This document shows positions 55,382 to 64,000 of a DNA stretch of 64,000 nt, piece by piece (positions within the stretch are counted from its first letter, which is position 1; each line of letters opens with the position of its first letter). The translations under genes were made by a program, and so were the position numbers. The notes below the pieces were generated by a model that had not been told where the DNA came from, searched no databases, and saw nothing but the letters and a program-made list of their open reading frames with translations. The stretch lies in the NCBI RefSeq assembly GCF_900167155.1, contig NZ_FUXU01000001.1, positions 1 to 64,000 on the forward strand, in the 5' to 3' direction. This DNA comes from Enterovibrio nigricans DSM 22720 (GTDB taxonomy: Bacteria; Pseudomonadota; Gammaproteobacteria; Enterobacterales; Vibrionaceae).

Positions 55382-57511
55382 TTAAGCTTCTGCGTCTGGT
55401 TGAGCAGTGTTTTCTTCAGCAGCAGCTGGTGCTTCTACTGCTTCTTTCATGCTCAGACGGATACGGCCTTGACGGTCGATTTCCAAAACCTTAACTTGAA
55501 CTTCTTGGCCTTGCTCAACGTAATCAGACACTTTCTCGATGCGCTGATCCGCAACTTGAGAAATGTGTACCAAACCTTCTTTGGTACCGATTACTGATAC
55601 GAAACAACCGAAGTCAACGATGCGCGTTACTTTACCGGTGTAGATACGGCCAACTTCCACTTCAGCTGTCAGTGCTTCGATGCGAGCAATTGCTGCTTTC
55701 GCTTTCTCACCGTCAGTTGCTGCGATTTTCACAGTACCGTCATCTTCGATTTCGATAGTCGTGTCAGTTTCGTCAGTCAGTGCACGGATAACAGCACCGC
55801 CTTTACCGATCACATCTTTGATCTTCTCAGGGTTGATCTTGATAGTGTGGATACGTGGTGCGAATTCAGAGATATCGTCACGAGCAGCAGAGATCGCTTC
55901 ATCCATCACGCTCAGGATGTGCAGACGTGCACCCTTCGCTTGGTTAAGAGCAATTTCCATGATCTCTTTAGTGATACCTTCGATTTTGATGTCCATCTGC
56001 AGCGCAGTAACACCATCATCAGTACCCGCTACTTTAAAGTCCATGTCACCCAGGTGGTCTTCATCACCCAGAATGTCAGACAGAACAACGAAGTCGCTTT
56101 CTTCTTTCACAAGACCCATTGCGATACCAGCAACAGATTTCTTGATTGGAACACCCGCGTCCATCAGCGCAAGAGAAGTACCACATACCGATGCCATTGA
56201 AGACGAACCGTTAGATTCAGTGATTTCAGAAACCACGCGAACGGTGTATGGGAATTCATCTTGAGAAGGCATAACAGCTGCAATACCACGCTTCGCCAGT
56301 TTACCGTGGCCGATTTCACGACGCTTAGGTGAACCAACAAAACCTGTTTCACCCACACAGTATGGAGGGAAGTTGTAGTGCAGTAGGAAGTTATCAGTAC
56401 GCTCACCAGTGATTGAATCAATGATTTGCGCGTCACGCTGCGTACCTAGTGTTGCGGTAACCAGAGCCTGAGTTTCACCACGAGTAAACAAAGAAGAACC
56501 GTGGGTACGTGGAAGTACACCAGTACGTACGTCTAGCGCACGAACCATGTCTTTTTCACGGCCATCGATACGTGGGTTGCCAGCAATAATGCGGCCACGT
56601 ACAACGTTCTTCTCAAGGCTGCCAAGCATGCCCTGAATTTCACGAACATTCAGATCTTCGTTTTCTTCGCTCATTTGAGCGATAACGCTTTGCTTGATTT
56701 CACCAACTTGTGCGTAACGCGCCATTTTCTCGGTGATTTGGTACGCTTCTACGAAACGAGTTTCTGCCAGTTCAGCAACGCGCGCTTTAAGCTCAGCGTT
56801 AACGACTGGTGCAGTCCAATCCCAAGATGGGGTTGCTACTTCAGCAGCGAATTCGTTGATCGCTTTGATCGCAACTTGTTGTTGGTCATGACCAAAAACA
56901 ACCGCTTGTAGCATTTGCTCTTCAGACAAACGATCAGCTTCTGATTCAACCATCAGAACTGCGCCTTCAGTACCTGCGATAACCAGATCCAAACGGCTGT
57001 TTTCTAGTTCAGTGTTGCTTGGGTTCAATACCAACTGGTCGTTGATGAAACCAACACGTGCAGCACCGATTGGGCCGTTGAATGGCAAGCCAGAAATGGT
57101 CAGTGCTGCAGACGTTGCAAGCATTGCTACGATATCAGGGTTAACATCTGGGTTTACAGAAACCACAGTCGCGATAACCTGAACTTCGTTTTTGAAACCG
57201 TCTGGGAATAGCGGACGGATTGGACGGTCGATCAGACGTGATGTCAGCGTTTCGCCTTCTGACGGACGACCTTCACGTTTGAAGAAACCACCCGGAATTT
57301 TACCTGCCGCGTAAGTACGCTCTTGGTAGTTAACCGTCAACGGGAAGAAATCTTGGCCTTCTACCGCGTTTTTTTTACCAACAACACTTACAAATACAGA
57401 AGTGTCGTCCATGCTAGCCATTACAGCTGCAGTTGCTTGGCGAGCCATAACACCTGTTTCCAGTGTTACGGTGTGGTTACCATACTGGAATGTTTTTACG
57501 ATTGGATTCAC
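55382..57511 (-). CDS. pnp: Polynucleotide phosphorylase
   Basis: 709 residues. Two RNase PH domains (first about 1-140, second about 310-540 with [15 protein letters not shown] and [17 protein letters not shown]), a KH domain ([13 protein letters not shown]) and a C-terminal S1 domain ([20 protein letters not shown]). It degrades RNA 3' to 5' with phosphate and is part of the degradosome. Its leader has a long stem-loop (separate entry). Confidence 0.97.
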   Translation of the reverse strand: MNPIVKTFQYGNHTVTLETGVMARQATAAVMASMDDTSVFVSVVGKKNAVEGQDFFPLTVNYQERTYAAGKIPGGFFKREGRPSEGETLTSRLIDRPIRPLFPDGFKNEVQVIATVVSVNPDVNPDIVAMLATSAALTISGLPFNGPIGAARVGFINDQLVLNPSNTELENSRLDLVIAGTEGAVLMVESEADRLSEEQMLQAVVFGHDQQQVAIKAINEFAAEVATPSWDWTAPVVNAELKARVAELAETRFVEAYQITEKMARYAQVGEIKQSVIAQMSEENEDLNVREIQGMLGSLEKNVVRGRIIAGNPRIDGREKDMVRALDVRTGVLPRTHGSSLFTRGETQALVTATLGTQRDAQIIDSITGERTDNFLLHYNFPPYCVGETGFVGSPKRREIGHGKLAKRGIAAVMPSQDEFPYTVRVVSEITESNGSSSMASVCGTSLALMDAGVPIKKSVAGIAMGLVKEESDFVVLSDILGDEDHLGDMDFKVAGTDDGVTALQMDIKIEGITKEIMEIALNQAKGARLHILSVMDEAISAARDDISEFAPRIHTIKINPEKIKDVIGKGGAVIRALTDETDTTIEIEDDGTVKIAATDGEKAKAAIARIEALTAEVEVGRIYTGKVTRIVDFGCFVSVIGTKEGLVHISQVADQRIEKVSDYVEQGQEVQVKVLEIDRQGRIRLSMKEAVEAPAAAEENTAQPDAEA

Positions 57512-57566
57512 GTGAAATTCCTTGTTTTATTTGCACTTACTTAGTGCGAGTCACTTTATATTCAAA

Positions 57567-57681
57567 GGCTTCACTAATCGCGACTAATGACAAAACTCAA
57601 TTTCTCCTCTCAAGAGGAAGACAACAACAGAGTGTTCTCAATAGTCGCGACCTGATGGTCGACTTCGTAGACTGCGAAGCC
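57567..57681 (-). promoter_or_regulatory. pnp leader stem-loop, likely RNase III site
   Basis: The pnp 5' leader can fold into a long imperfect hairpin. Outer arms GGCTTC / GAAGCC (57567-57572 and 57675-57681) enclose a perfect 9-bp stem (TCGCGACTA at 57578-57586 with TAGTCGCGA at 57642-57650), plus an inner CCTCT/AGAGG loop. In E. coli the pnp leader has such a structure, cut by RNase III and then used by PNPase for autoregulation. The equivalence is inferred from position and fold. Confidence 0.6.
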
Positions 57682-57872
57682 AATGAAAGCGCCAATATTA
57701 TACACGCCAAGACAATTAACGGTAACTTACAGAAGTAAGTTTCGTGCGTTTATACGAGATAATTTTTTGTCTAGGACGGTTTACACTCAATCCACAGCAA
57801 GCCACTGAGGAAGTAAGTGTGATAAATGGCTAATGCTAGCCGAATGGCGAATTTTGATGAGAGCAAAAACGA
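57682..57872. other. Remainder of the rpsO-pnp intergenic region
   Basis: Together with the leader hairpin this makes up a gap of about 420 bases between rpsO and pnp. It probably holds the separate pnp promoter; no clear box pair was found by eye and no open frame is credible. Confidence 0.4.
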
Positions 57873-57900
57873 GAAAAGGAGCCACGAATGGCTCCTTTTC
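57873..57900 (-). terminator. Terminator downstream of rpsO
   Basis: A perfect 12-bp stem (GAAAAGGAGCCA / TGGCTCCTTTTC), loop CGAA, followed on the minus strand by TCGTTTTTGC. It lies between rpsO and pnp as in E. coli. Confidence 0.85.
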
Positions 57901-57930
57901 GGAATGCGATGCTTAAAAGCCAAAGGCTTA

Positions 57931-58200
57931 TTAGCGACGCAGACCCAGACGCTTGATCAGCTCTAGGTAACGGTCAGCGTTTTTACGCTTCAGGTAGTCC
58001 AGAAGCTTACGACGACGTGAAACCATGCGCAGCAGACCGCGACGGCTGTGGTGGTCACCTTTGTGCTCAGCGAAGTGGCCTTGCAGGTGGTTGATTGAAG
58101 CAGTCAGCAGTGCTACTTGTACTTCTGGAGAACCAGTGTCGTTCGCGCCTTGCGCGTAATCAGCAACGATTGCTGCTTTAGTTTCTGCATTCAGAGACAT
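57931..58200 (-). CDS. rpsO: 30S ribosomal protein S15
   Basis: 89 residues, standard S15: [38 protein letters not shown] (the signature lies within), [21 protein letters not shown]. It binds 16S rRNA early in assembly; in E. coli it represses its own translation. Confidence 0.97.
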   Translation of the reverse strand: MSLNAETKAAIVADYAQGANDTGSPEVQVALLTASINHLQGHFAEHKGDHHSRRGLLRMVSRRRKLLDYLKRKNADRYLELIKRLGLRR

Positions 58201-58332
58201 AGTCTTTTCCTAAATGTAAAAGGTTTCAAATTTGTGTCAGCCAATCTCTGATTCAGCCGACACCCGAAGCGGCGAATTCTACAGCGATCCCCTTAATAAG
58301 GCAACCGCTGTCGCATTCAACACGCGATATAA

Positions 58333-59280
58333 TTACTGTTGGTGTGTACGTACCAAACGACGGGGCGCAACCATGCCATCAGCGTCAACTTCCCCTACGC
58401 CGATAAAGGTGCGATCTTCACCCACCGTCATGCGAACCTGACCTTCTGTCGGTGCATTTGGCACTTGAACAGCTTGGCCTTGAAGCGCGTAACTCGCGAC
58501 TGCTGGCAGTAGATTTACTTCACGTAGATCCTGCACTGCAGTATCTAGCGGTAGCAATAATGGGTCAAGAAGCTCTCGCGGCTGAATATCTTGCTCACGC
58601 GCTTGCTCTAGTAGTGCTTCAAGTTGCTCCAAGCTCACCATTTTTTCGTATGGGTAGCCAGAAACACCGGTGCGACGCAGCATCGTCACGTGTGCACCAC
58701 AGCCCAGCATTTCGCCAAGATCGTCAACAATAGTACGGATGTAAGTGCCTTTTGAGCAGTGTACTTCCATCTCCACTTCATGCCCTTCAAAGCGCAGAAG
58801 TGAAATTTCAAAGACCGTGATTTTACGTGCTTCGCGCGGAATTTCGATGCCAGCTCGTGCATATTCGTAAAGCGGTTTACCTTCGTGTTTCAATGCTGAA
58901 AACATCGAAGGTACTTGCATGGTGTCACCGCGGAATGACGCGATGTTACGCTCCAGATCACCAAGGTTCACTTTTACTTCACGCGTTTCCACCACTTCAC
59001 CATCTGAATCAGAGGTATTAGTGCGTTCACCCAGCTTTGCTATAACACGGTAGCGTTTATCTGAGTCCAATAGGAACTGAGAAAACTTAGTCGCTTCGCC
59101 AAAACAGATTGGCAGCATACCCGTAGCCAGAGGATCCAGTGCACCAGTATGGCCCGCTTTCTCCGCAAAGTAGATGTTCTTAACTTTTTGCAGCGCAGCA
59201 TTTGACGTTATACCCGTCGGCTTATCCAGTAGGATAATGCCGTCGACAGGGCGTCCGCGGCGACGAGGACGGCGACCCAT
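58333..59280 (-). CDS. truB: tRNA pseudouridine-55 synthase
   Basis: 315 residues. Catalytic aspartate in [15 protein letters not shown]; also [17 protein letters not shown] and [16 protein letters not shown]; a C-terminal PUA-like domain. It makes pseudouridine 55 in the T-loop of tRNAs. The start overlaps the rbfA stop. Confidence 0.96.
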   Translation of the reverse strand: MGRRPRRRGRPVDGIILLDKPTGITSNAALQKVKNIYFAEKAGHTGALDPLATGMLPICFGEATKFSQFLLDSDKRYRVIAKLGERTNTSDSDGEVVETREVKVNLGDLERNIASFRGDTMQVPSMFSALKHEGKPLYEYARAGIEIPREARKITVFEISLLRFEGHEVEMEVHCSKGTYIRTIVDDLGEMLGCGAHVTMLRRTGVSGYPYEKMVSLEQLEALLEQAREQDIQPRELLDPLLLPLDTAVQDLREVNLLPAVASYALQGQAVQVPNAPTEGQVRMTVGEDRTFIGVGEVDADGMVAPRRLVRTHQQ

Positions 59281-59678
59281 TATTCTTTGTCTCCATCGTT
59301 GTCATCTTCAACATGACGTTCTTCATCAGACTTCACAGCCTGGCTTACCAAGTTAGAAATGCGCATACCTTCAGTCAGTGACTGGTCAAACACAAAAATC
59401 ACTTCTGGCGTGATACGCAGACGAATTGCTTTACCAAGCAATGTACGGACATACCAAGCTTGTTCATTCAGCGCTTCTAAGCCTGCTTCAGCGGTTTGAT
59501 CACCTGTTGTCAAAAAGGTCACGTGTACTTTTGCATAAGCAAGGTCACGTGAAACATCAACGCCGGATACCGTCACCATGCTAATGCGAGGGTCTTTGAT
59601 CTCGCGCTGCAGTATCAGTGCGACTTCTTTTTGCACTTGCTGCGACACGCGCTGTGTGCGGCTAAATTCTTTTGCCAT
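59280..59678 (-). CDS. rbfA: Ribosome-binding factor A
   Basis: 132 residues, one KH-like domain: [41 protein letters not shown] (trimmed core [13 protein letters not shown]), [15 protein letters not shown]. It matures 30S subunits and matters in cold. Coupled to truB. Confidence 0.95.
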   Translation of the reverse strand: MAKEFSRTQRVSQQVQKEVALILQREIKDPRISMVTVSGVDVSRDLAYAKVHVTFLTTGDQTAEAGLEALNEQAWYVRTLLGKAIRLRITPEVIFVFDQSLTEGMRISNLVSQAVKSDEERHVEDDNDGDKE

Positions 59679-59700
59679 AACGCTATTCTCTTATACGAAA

Positions 59701-59730
59701 TGGGGGGAAAGCGCAAAGCGCTTCCCCCCA
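59701..59730 (-). other. Strong hairpin between infB and rbfA
   Basis: GGGGGGAAAGCGC pairs with GCGCTTCCCCCC around an AAA loop (one bulge). There is no T-run afterwards on the minus strand, so it is more likely an mRNA-processing or stabilising hairpin in the operon than a terminator. Confidence 0.6.
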
Positions 59731-59763
59731 TGGTGTTTATAAACAACCTGTTACAGGCAGCTA

Positions 59764-62460
59764 TTAGTCGATGGTACGTTTAACTTCAACGATTTCGAAT
59801 ACTTCGATTTGGTCGCCTACGCGAACATCGTTGTAGTTCTTAACGCCGATACCACACTCGTAACCTTTTGCCACTTCATTTACGTCATCTTTAAAGCGAC
59901 GTAGTGACTCAAGCTCACCTTCATAGATAACAACGTTGTCACGCAATACGCGGATTGGGTTGTTACGCTTAATGGTACCTTCAGTAACGATACAGCCTGC
60001 AATAGCACCAATCTTAGGTGACTTGAAGACTTCACGTACTTCAGCAAGACCCATGATTTGCTGTTTGAACTCAGGCGCAAGCATACCGCTCATCGCTTGT
60101 TTCACTTCGTCAATCAGGGCGTAGATTACTGAGTAGTAACGCAGATCCAGGCTTTCAGCTTCAATAGTCTTACGTGCAGATGCATCAGCACGTACGTTGA
60201 AACCAACCAGAATCGCGTTAGATGCTGCTGCCAGAACCGCATCAGTTTCGGTGATTGCACCAACACCTGAACCTACGATCTTCACTTTTACTTCGTCAGT
60301 AGACAATTTAACCAGTGAATCAGCAATCGCTTCTACAGAACCTTGTACGTCAGCTTTAAGAACAACGTTCAGTTCAGACACTTCGCCTTCTGTCATGTTA
60401 GCAAACATGTTTTCCAGCTTAGCTTTCTGTTGACGTGCTAGTTTCACGTCACGGAACTTGCCTTGACGATACAGAGCAACTTCACGTGCTTTACGCTCAT
60501 CACGTACAACAGTCGCTTCGTCACCTGCTTGTGGCACACCAGACAGACCCAAGATTTCTACTGGGATTGATGGACCTGCAGTTTCAACGTCTTTACCGTT
60601 TTCGTCACGCATTGCACGAACGCGGCCATATTCCAGACCACACAGAACGATATCACCTTTTTTCAGCGTACCTTCCTGAACAAGAACTGTTGCTACCGGA
60701 CCACGACCTTTATCCAGACGTGATTCGATAACTACACCGCTTGCCATGCCATCGTGAATTGCATCAAGTTCAAGAACTTCTGATTGCAACAGAATCGCTT
60801 CAAGCAGACCATCAATGTTAGTACCTTGCTTCGCAGAAACGTGAACAAAGATGTTCTCGCCGCCCCACTCTTCAGGGATAACATCGTACTGCGCCAGTTC
60901 ATTCTTAACTTGATCTGGGTTAGCTGATTCTTTATCGATCTTGTTCACAGCAACAATCAGTGGCACTTCTGCCGCTTTAGCGTGCTGGATAGCTTCGATA
61001 GTCTGTGGCATTACGCCATCATCTGCAGCAACAACCAGAACAACGATGTCTGTCGCTTTTGCACCACGTGCACGCATTGAAGTAAATGCGGCGTGTCCTG
61101 GCGTATCCAGGAAAGTGATCATACCGTTGTCAGTTTCAACATGGTACGCACCAATGTGCTGGGTAATACCGCCGGCCTCACCAGATGCAACGTGTGCTTT
61201 ACGAATGTAATCCAGCGTCGATGTCTTACCATGGTCAACGTGACCCATGATGGTAACAACTGGCGCACGTGGTTCACGCTTAGTGTTGTCATCACGATCA
61301 GACATGATTGCTTCTTCAAGTTCGTTTTCACGACGAAGAACCACTTTGTGGCCCATTTCTTCCGCAACCAATGCTGCAGTTTCTTGGTCAATCACTTGGT
61401 TGATAGTTGCCATCGCACCCATTTTCATCATGGCTTTGATAACTTCGGTGGCTTTAACCGCCATCTTGTTAGCCAGTTCAGCAACAGTTACAGTTTCGCC
61501 GATCTCAACGTCACGGTTAACTTTCTGTGCTGGTCTTTGGAAACCATGCTGCATTGAAGTCGGTTTAGACATACGGCCTTTAAGCTTGCCGCCTTTACCG
61601 CCACGACCACGTCCAGAAGACTGATCGTCTTTCTCTTGTGCCGATTTTTTCTTCTTACGACGACGCGGAGCGGCTTCTTGACGACGATCTGCTTCGTCTT
61701 CCGCTTCACGTGCGTGTTGTGAGGTAGTGGTGTGGTGATCTGCCTTTTCCATTACCTCAACCGCTGCGTCTTGTTGACTCCAGCGCTCTTCGTTTAATTC
61801 TGCCATCTTGCGTGCCTCTTCTAGCTGGCGCTGACTTTCTTCTTCAGCTTTACGCTTGGCTTCCTCTTCCTGGCGACGCTTGAGTTCATCAGCTTCTTTC
61901 TTCGCTTGCGCTTCAGCAGCTTCACGAGCAGATTTATCTTCTGCTGTTTCGTGTGAATGCTGCGCTTTTTCAGCGGCAATACGGGCTTTTTCTTCAGCGT
62001 CACGCAGGGCTTTTTCATCTGCCTCGCGTTTCGCTTTCTCTTGAGCTTCACGCTTTGCTGCTTCTTCAGCTTCACGACGGGCTATTTCCTCAGCCTCACG
62101 TTGTACTGCTTCTTCAGCTTCGCGTTGTGCAACTTCTTGAGCTACACGTTGTTCTTCTAGTTCGCTGCGCTTCACGTAGGTGCGTTTTTTACGCACTTCT
62201 ACTTGAACATCCTTACTCTTTCCGCCAGCACCTGAAACACTCAAAGTGCTGCGTTTTTTGCGCTGTAACGTCAGTCGAGTTGGAGCGCTACCATCGTCGC
62301 CATGCTCACGTTTTAAGTGAGTTAGCAAGGTTTGTTTCTCATCTTGGCTTACGTTATCGTCTGCCGATTTCTGAATGCCTGCGTCTTGTAATTGCTTCAG
62401 CAAACGTTCTACCGGCGTATCAATCTCGCTCGCCAGTGCCTTAACTGTAACCTCTGACAT
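59764..62460 (-). CDS. infB: Translation initiation factor IF-2
   Basis: 898 residues. An N-terminal IF2N domain, a highly charged Glu/Ala/Arg/Lys-rich helical region (about 95-230), a second IF2N domain ([20 protein letters not shown] within), and the GTPase core with [17 protein letters not shown] and NKIDK, then the C-terminal fMet-tRNA-binding part. It places initiator tRNA on the 30S subunit. The AGGAGG site is strong. It follows nusA by 21 bases. Confidence 0.97.
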   Translation of the reverse strand: MSEVTVKALASEIDTPVERLLKQLQDAGIQKSADDNVSQDEKQTLLTHLKREHGDDGSAPTRLTLQRKKRSTLSVSGAGGKSKDVQVEVRKKRTYVKRSELEEQRVAQEVAQREAEEAVQREAEEIARREAEEAAKREAQEKAKREADEKALRDAEEKARIAAEKAQHSHETAEDKSAREAAEAQAKKEADELKRRQEEEAKRKAEEESQRQLEEARKMAELNEERWSQQDAAVEVMEKADHHTTTSQHAREAEDEADRRQEAAPRRRKKKKSAQEKDDQSSGRGRGGKGGKLKGRMSKPTSMQHGFQRPAQKVNRDVEIGETVTVAELANKMAVKATEVIKAMMKMGAMATINQVIDQETAALVAEEMGHKVVLRRENELEEAIMSDRDDNTKREPRAPVVTIMGHVDHGKTSTLDYIRKAHVASGEAGGITQHIGAYHVETDNGMITFLDTPGHAAFTSMRARGAKATDIVVLVVAADDGVMPQTIEAIQHAKAAEVPLIVAVNKIDKESANPDQVKNELAQYDVIPEEWGGENIFVHVSAKQGTNIDGLLEAILLQSEVLELDAIHDGMASGVVIESRLDKGRGPVATVLVQEGTLKKGDIVLCGLEYGRVRAMRDENGKDVETAGPSIPVEILGLSGVPQAGDEATVVRDERKAREVALYRQGKFRDVKLARQQKAKLENMFANMTEGEVSELNVVLKADVQGSVEAIADSLVKLSTDEVKVKIVGSGVGAITETDAVLAAASNAILVGFNVRADASARKTIEAESLDLRYYSVIYALIDEVKQAMSGMLAPEFKQQIMGLAEVREVFKSPKIGAIAGCIVTEGTIKRNNPIRVLRDNVVIYEGELESLRRFKDDVNEVAKGYECGIGVKNYNDVRVGDQIEVFEIVEVKRTID

Positions 62461-62481
62461 TCTGCTCCTCCTTTGCTGCGC

Positions 62482-63969
62482 TTAAGCTTCGTCGCTGAAC
62501 CAGCAAATATTGCGTGCGGCCATGATAAGCTCGCCCGCTTTAACTTCATCCATTCCCTCGATATCTAAAAGATCGTCTGTACCTTGGTCAGCCAGATCTT
62601 CTAGAGTACAAATGCCTTTCGCTGCTAGGCGGAACGCAAAATCACGCTCCAAGCCTTCCAGACCTAAAAGGTCTTCAGCTGGCTCAGCACCATCAAGGAT
62701 TTCTTCTTTTGCCAACGCGATGGTGGTCAGTGCTTCTTTCGCACGGTTACGCAATTCTTCAACGGTATCTTCATCAAGACCGTTAATATCCAGAAGCTCA
62801 GCTGCTGGAACATAAGCAACTTCCTCTAAAGAGGTGAAGCCTTCTTCTACAAGAACTGCTGCGAAATCTTCATCAATATCCAAGTGTTTACTGAACAGTT
62901 CAATGGACTGGCCAGCTTCTTCCTGGTGTTTCTTCTGAAGGTCTTGAACAGTCATGACGTTCAGTTCCCAACCCGTTAGTTGAGAAGCCAGACGTACGTT
63001 CTGACCGTTGCGGCCGATTGCTTGAGCCAAGTTATCTGCCTCAACTGCAATGTCCATAGTATGTGAATCTTCATCGACAATGATCGATGCTACGTCTGCA
63101 GGAGCCATTGCGTTGATAACGAATTGCGCTGGATTACTATCCCACAAAACGATATCAATACGCTCGCCGCCCAGTTCACCTGAAACAGCTTGAACACGAG
63201 CCCCACGCATACCAACACACGCACCCACAGGGTCGATACGTTTGTCGTTCGTTTTAACCGCGATTTTCGCACGAGAACCTGGATCACGTGCAGCGCCCAT
63301 CACTTCGATCATCTCTTCGCCAATTTCTGGCACTTCAATGCGGAACAATTCGATCAGCATTTCAGATTTAGAGCGAGTCATGAACAATTGGAATCCACGC
63401 GCTTCTGGACGTACAGCATACAGCAAACCACGCACGCGGTCGCCTGGACGGAAGTTTTCACGTGGCAATTGGTCGTCACGCTGAATTGCCGCTTCTGCGT
63501 TGTTACCCAGATCAACGATAATCACATCGCGGTTTACTTTTTTAACAATACCGGTGATCAACTCACCTTCATTGTCCATAAATTGTTCAACCACTTGAGC
63601 GCGTTCAGCTTCACGTACTTTCTGTACGATTACCTGTTTTGCTGTTTGTGTAGTAATGCGGTCAAACGTCACTGATTCAATGTCGTCTTCAACAAAACCG
63701 CCTAGCTCTAGTGATTCGTCATCATACTGAGCAGCTTCCAACGTGATTTCACGAGTAGGTAGAACGACTTCTTCAACGACCAACCAACGACGGAAAGTGT
63801 CAAACTCGCCGGTTTTACGGTCAATCGCAACGCGGACGTCGATGTCTGCTTCATATTTTTTCTTTGTTGCCGTAGCCAGCGCCGTTTCTAATGCTTCAAA
63901 AATGCGCTCGCGAGGAACTGCTTTTTCGTTGGATACCGCTTCTACGACAGCCAAGATTTCTTTGTTCAT
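62482..63969 (-). CDS. nusA: Transcription termination/antitermination factor NusA
   Basis: 495 residues, E. coli size: N-terminal RNAP-binding domain, S1 domain ([21 protein letters not shown] within), two KH domains ([15 protein letters not shown] and [15 protein letters not shown]) and two C-terminal acidic repeats. It modulates pausing, termination and antitermination. GAGG precedes the start. Upstream, the last ten bases of the window (63991-64000) read Ser-Phe-stop on the minus strand and may be the end of rimP, the usual first gene of this operon. Confidence 0.97.
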   Translation of the reverse strand: MNKEILAVVEAVSNEKAVPRERIFEALETALATATKKKYEADIDVRVAIDRKTGEFDTFRRWLVVEEVVLPTREITLEAAQYDDESLELGGFVEDDIESVTFDRITTQTAKQVIVQKVREAERAQVVEQFMDNEGELITGIVKKVNRDVIIVDLGNNAEAAIQRDDQLPRENFRPGDRVRGLLYAVRPEARGFQLFMTRSKSEMLIELFRIEVPEIGEEMIEVMGAARDPGSRAKIAVKTNDKRIDPVGACVGMRGARVQAVSGELGGERIDIVLWDSNPAQFVINAMAPADVASIIVDEDSHTMDIAVEADNLAQAIGRNGQNVRLASQLTGWELNVMTVQDLQKKHQEEAGQSIELFSKHLDIDEDFAAVLVEEGFTSLEEVAYVPAAELLDINGLDEDTVEELRNRAKEALTTIALAKEEILDGAEPAEDLLGLEGLERDFAFRLAAKGICTLEDLADQGTDDLLDIEGMDEVKAGELIMAARNICWFSDEA

Positions 63970-64000
63970 GAACTAATGCCTCATTTAACCTTAAAATGAA

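Noticed and set aside
59701-59730. Intrinsic terminator between infB and rbfA
   Set aside because: The stem is strong but there is no T-run on the transcribed strand, and it would cut a conserved operon in the middle; kept as a hairpin only.
61093-62444. Long open frames opposite infB (up to 163 codons)
   Set aside because: Caused by the repetitive Glu/Ala/Lys codons of the IF-2 N-terminal region; low-complexity products with no support.

Overview
The window looks like the chromosome of a marine gammaproteobacterium in or near the Vibrionaceae; Enterovibrio, Grimontia or Photobacterium are my guesses. This rests on gene content and order: the nusA-infB-rbfA-truB-rpsO-pnp-nlpI block, a RocS-like GGDEF-EAL gene beside ubiT/ubiU/ubiV, a double-PilZ PlzC-like protein between radA and serB, and a moderate base composition. 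No tRNA, rRNA or CRISPR array was seen.

Layout. (1) 1-14 kb is accessory: the end of an IS5-type element that cuts off a PapD-like pilus chaperone, a fimbrial-subunit-like gene, a VpsT/CsgD-like regulator, an intracellular PHB depolymerase, a secreted SRPBCC protein, a four-gene signalling operon (4610-11219), two spondin-domain proteins and a di-iron hydroxylase. (2) 13.6-34.8 kb resembles the E. coli 99-minute region: yjjX, trpR, slt, ettA, a PilZ protein, an M23 peptidase, radA, plzC-like, serB, ytjB, deoD-deoB-deoA-deoC, nupC, a TatD-family gene with an amber stop, and prfC. (3) 35.2-48.0 kb is a LapA-type adhesin and type I secretion cluster (adhesin, ABC exporter, HlyD adaptor, TolC-like protein, OmpA-like lipoprotein, LapD-like receptor) lying between prfC and rimI-holD. 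(4) 48-64 kb is mostly core: rimI-holD, yhbS-ubiT, rocS-like, ubiU-ubiV, nlpI, pnp, rpsO, truB, rbfA, infB, nusA.

How the genes work together. Cyclic di-GMP is the main theme. The window holds a phosphorelay-controlled diguanylate cyclase, a GGDEF-EAL enzyme, a degenerate LapD-like receptor, two PilZ proteins and a VpsT-like regulator with the WFSR motif, beside surface-adhesion genes. The most unusual unit is the operon at 4610-11219. It encodes a lipoprotein fusing a TRAP-type and an ABC-type solute-binding domain, a hybrid histidine kinase whose PAS domain keeps the FixL haem His and distal Arg, a CheY-like receiver, and an Hpt-REC-REC-GGDEF protein.

Damage. Five genes carry lesions: the chaperone (IS insertion), a spondin gene (1-nt loss at its A-run start), the TatD gene (in-frame TAG), the ABC exporter (deletion through Walker A) and the HlyD adaptor (1-nt gain at A7GGG). 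Two lie in homopolymers and could be sequencing errors. The exporter deletion cannot be explained that way and should disable adhesin export as written.
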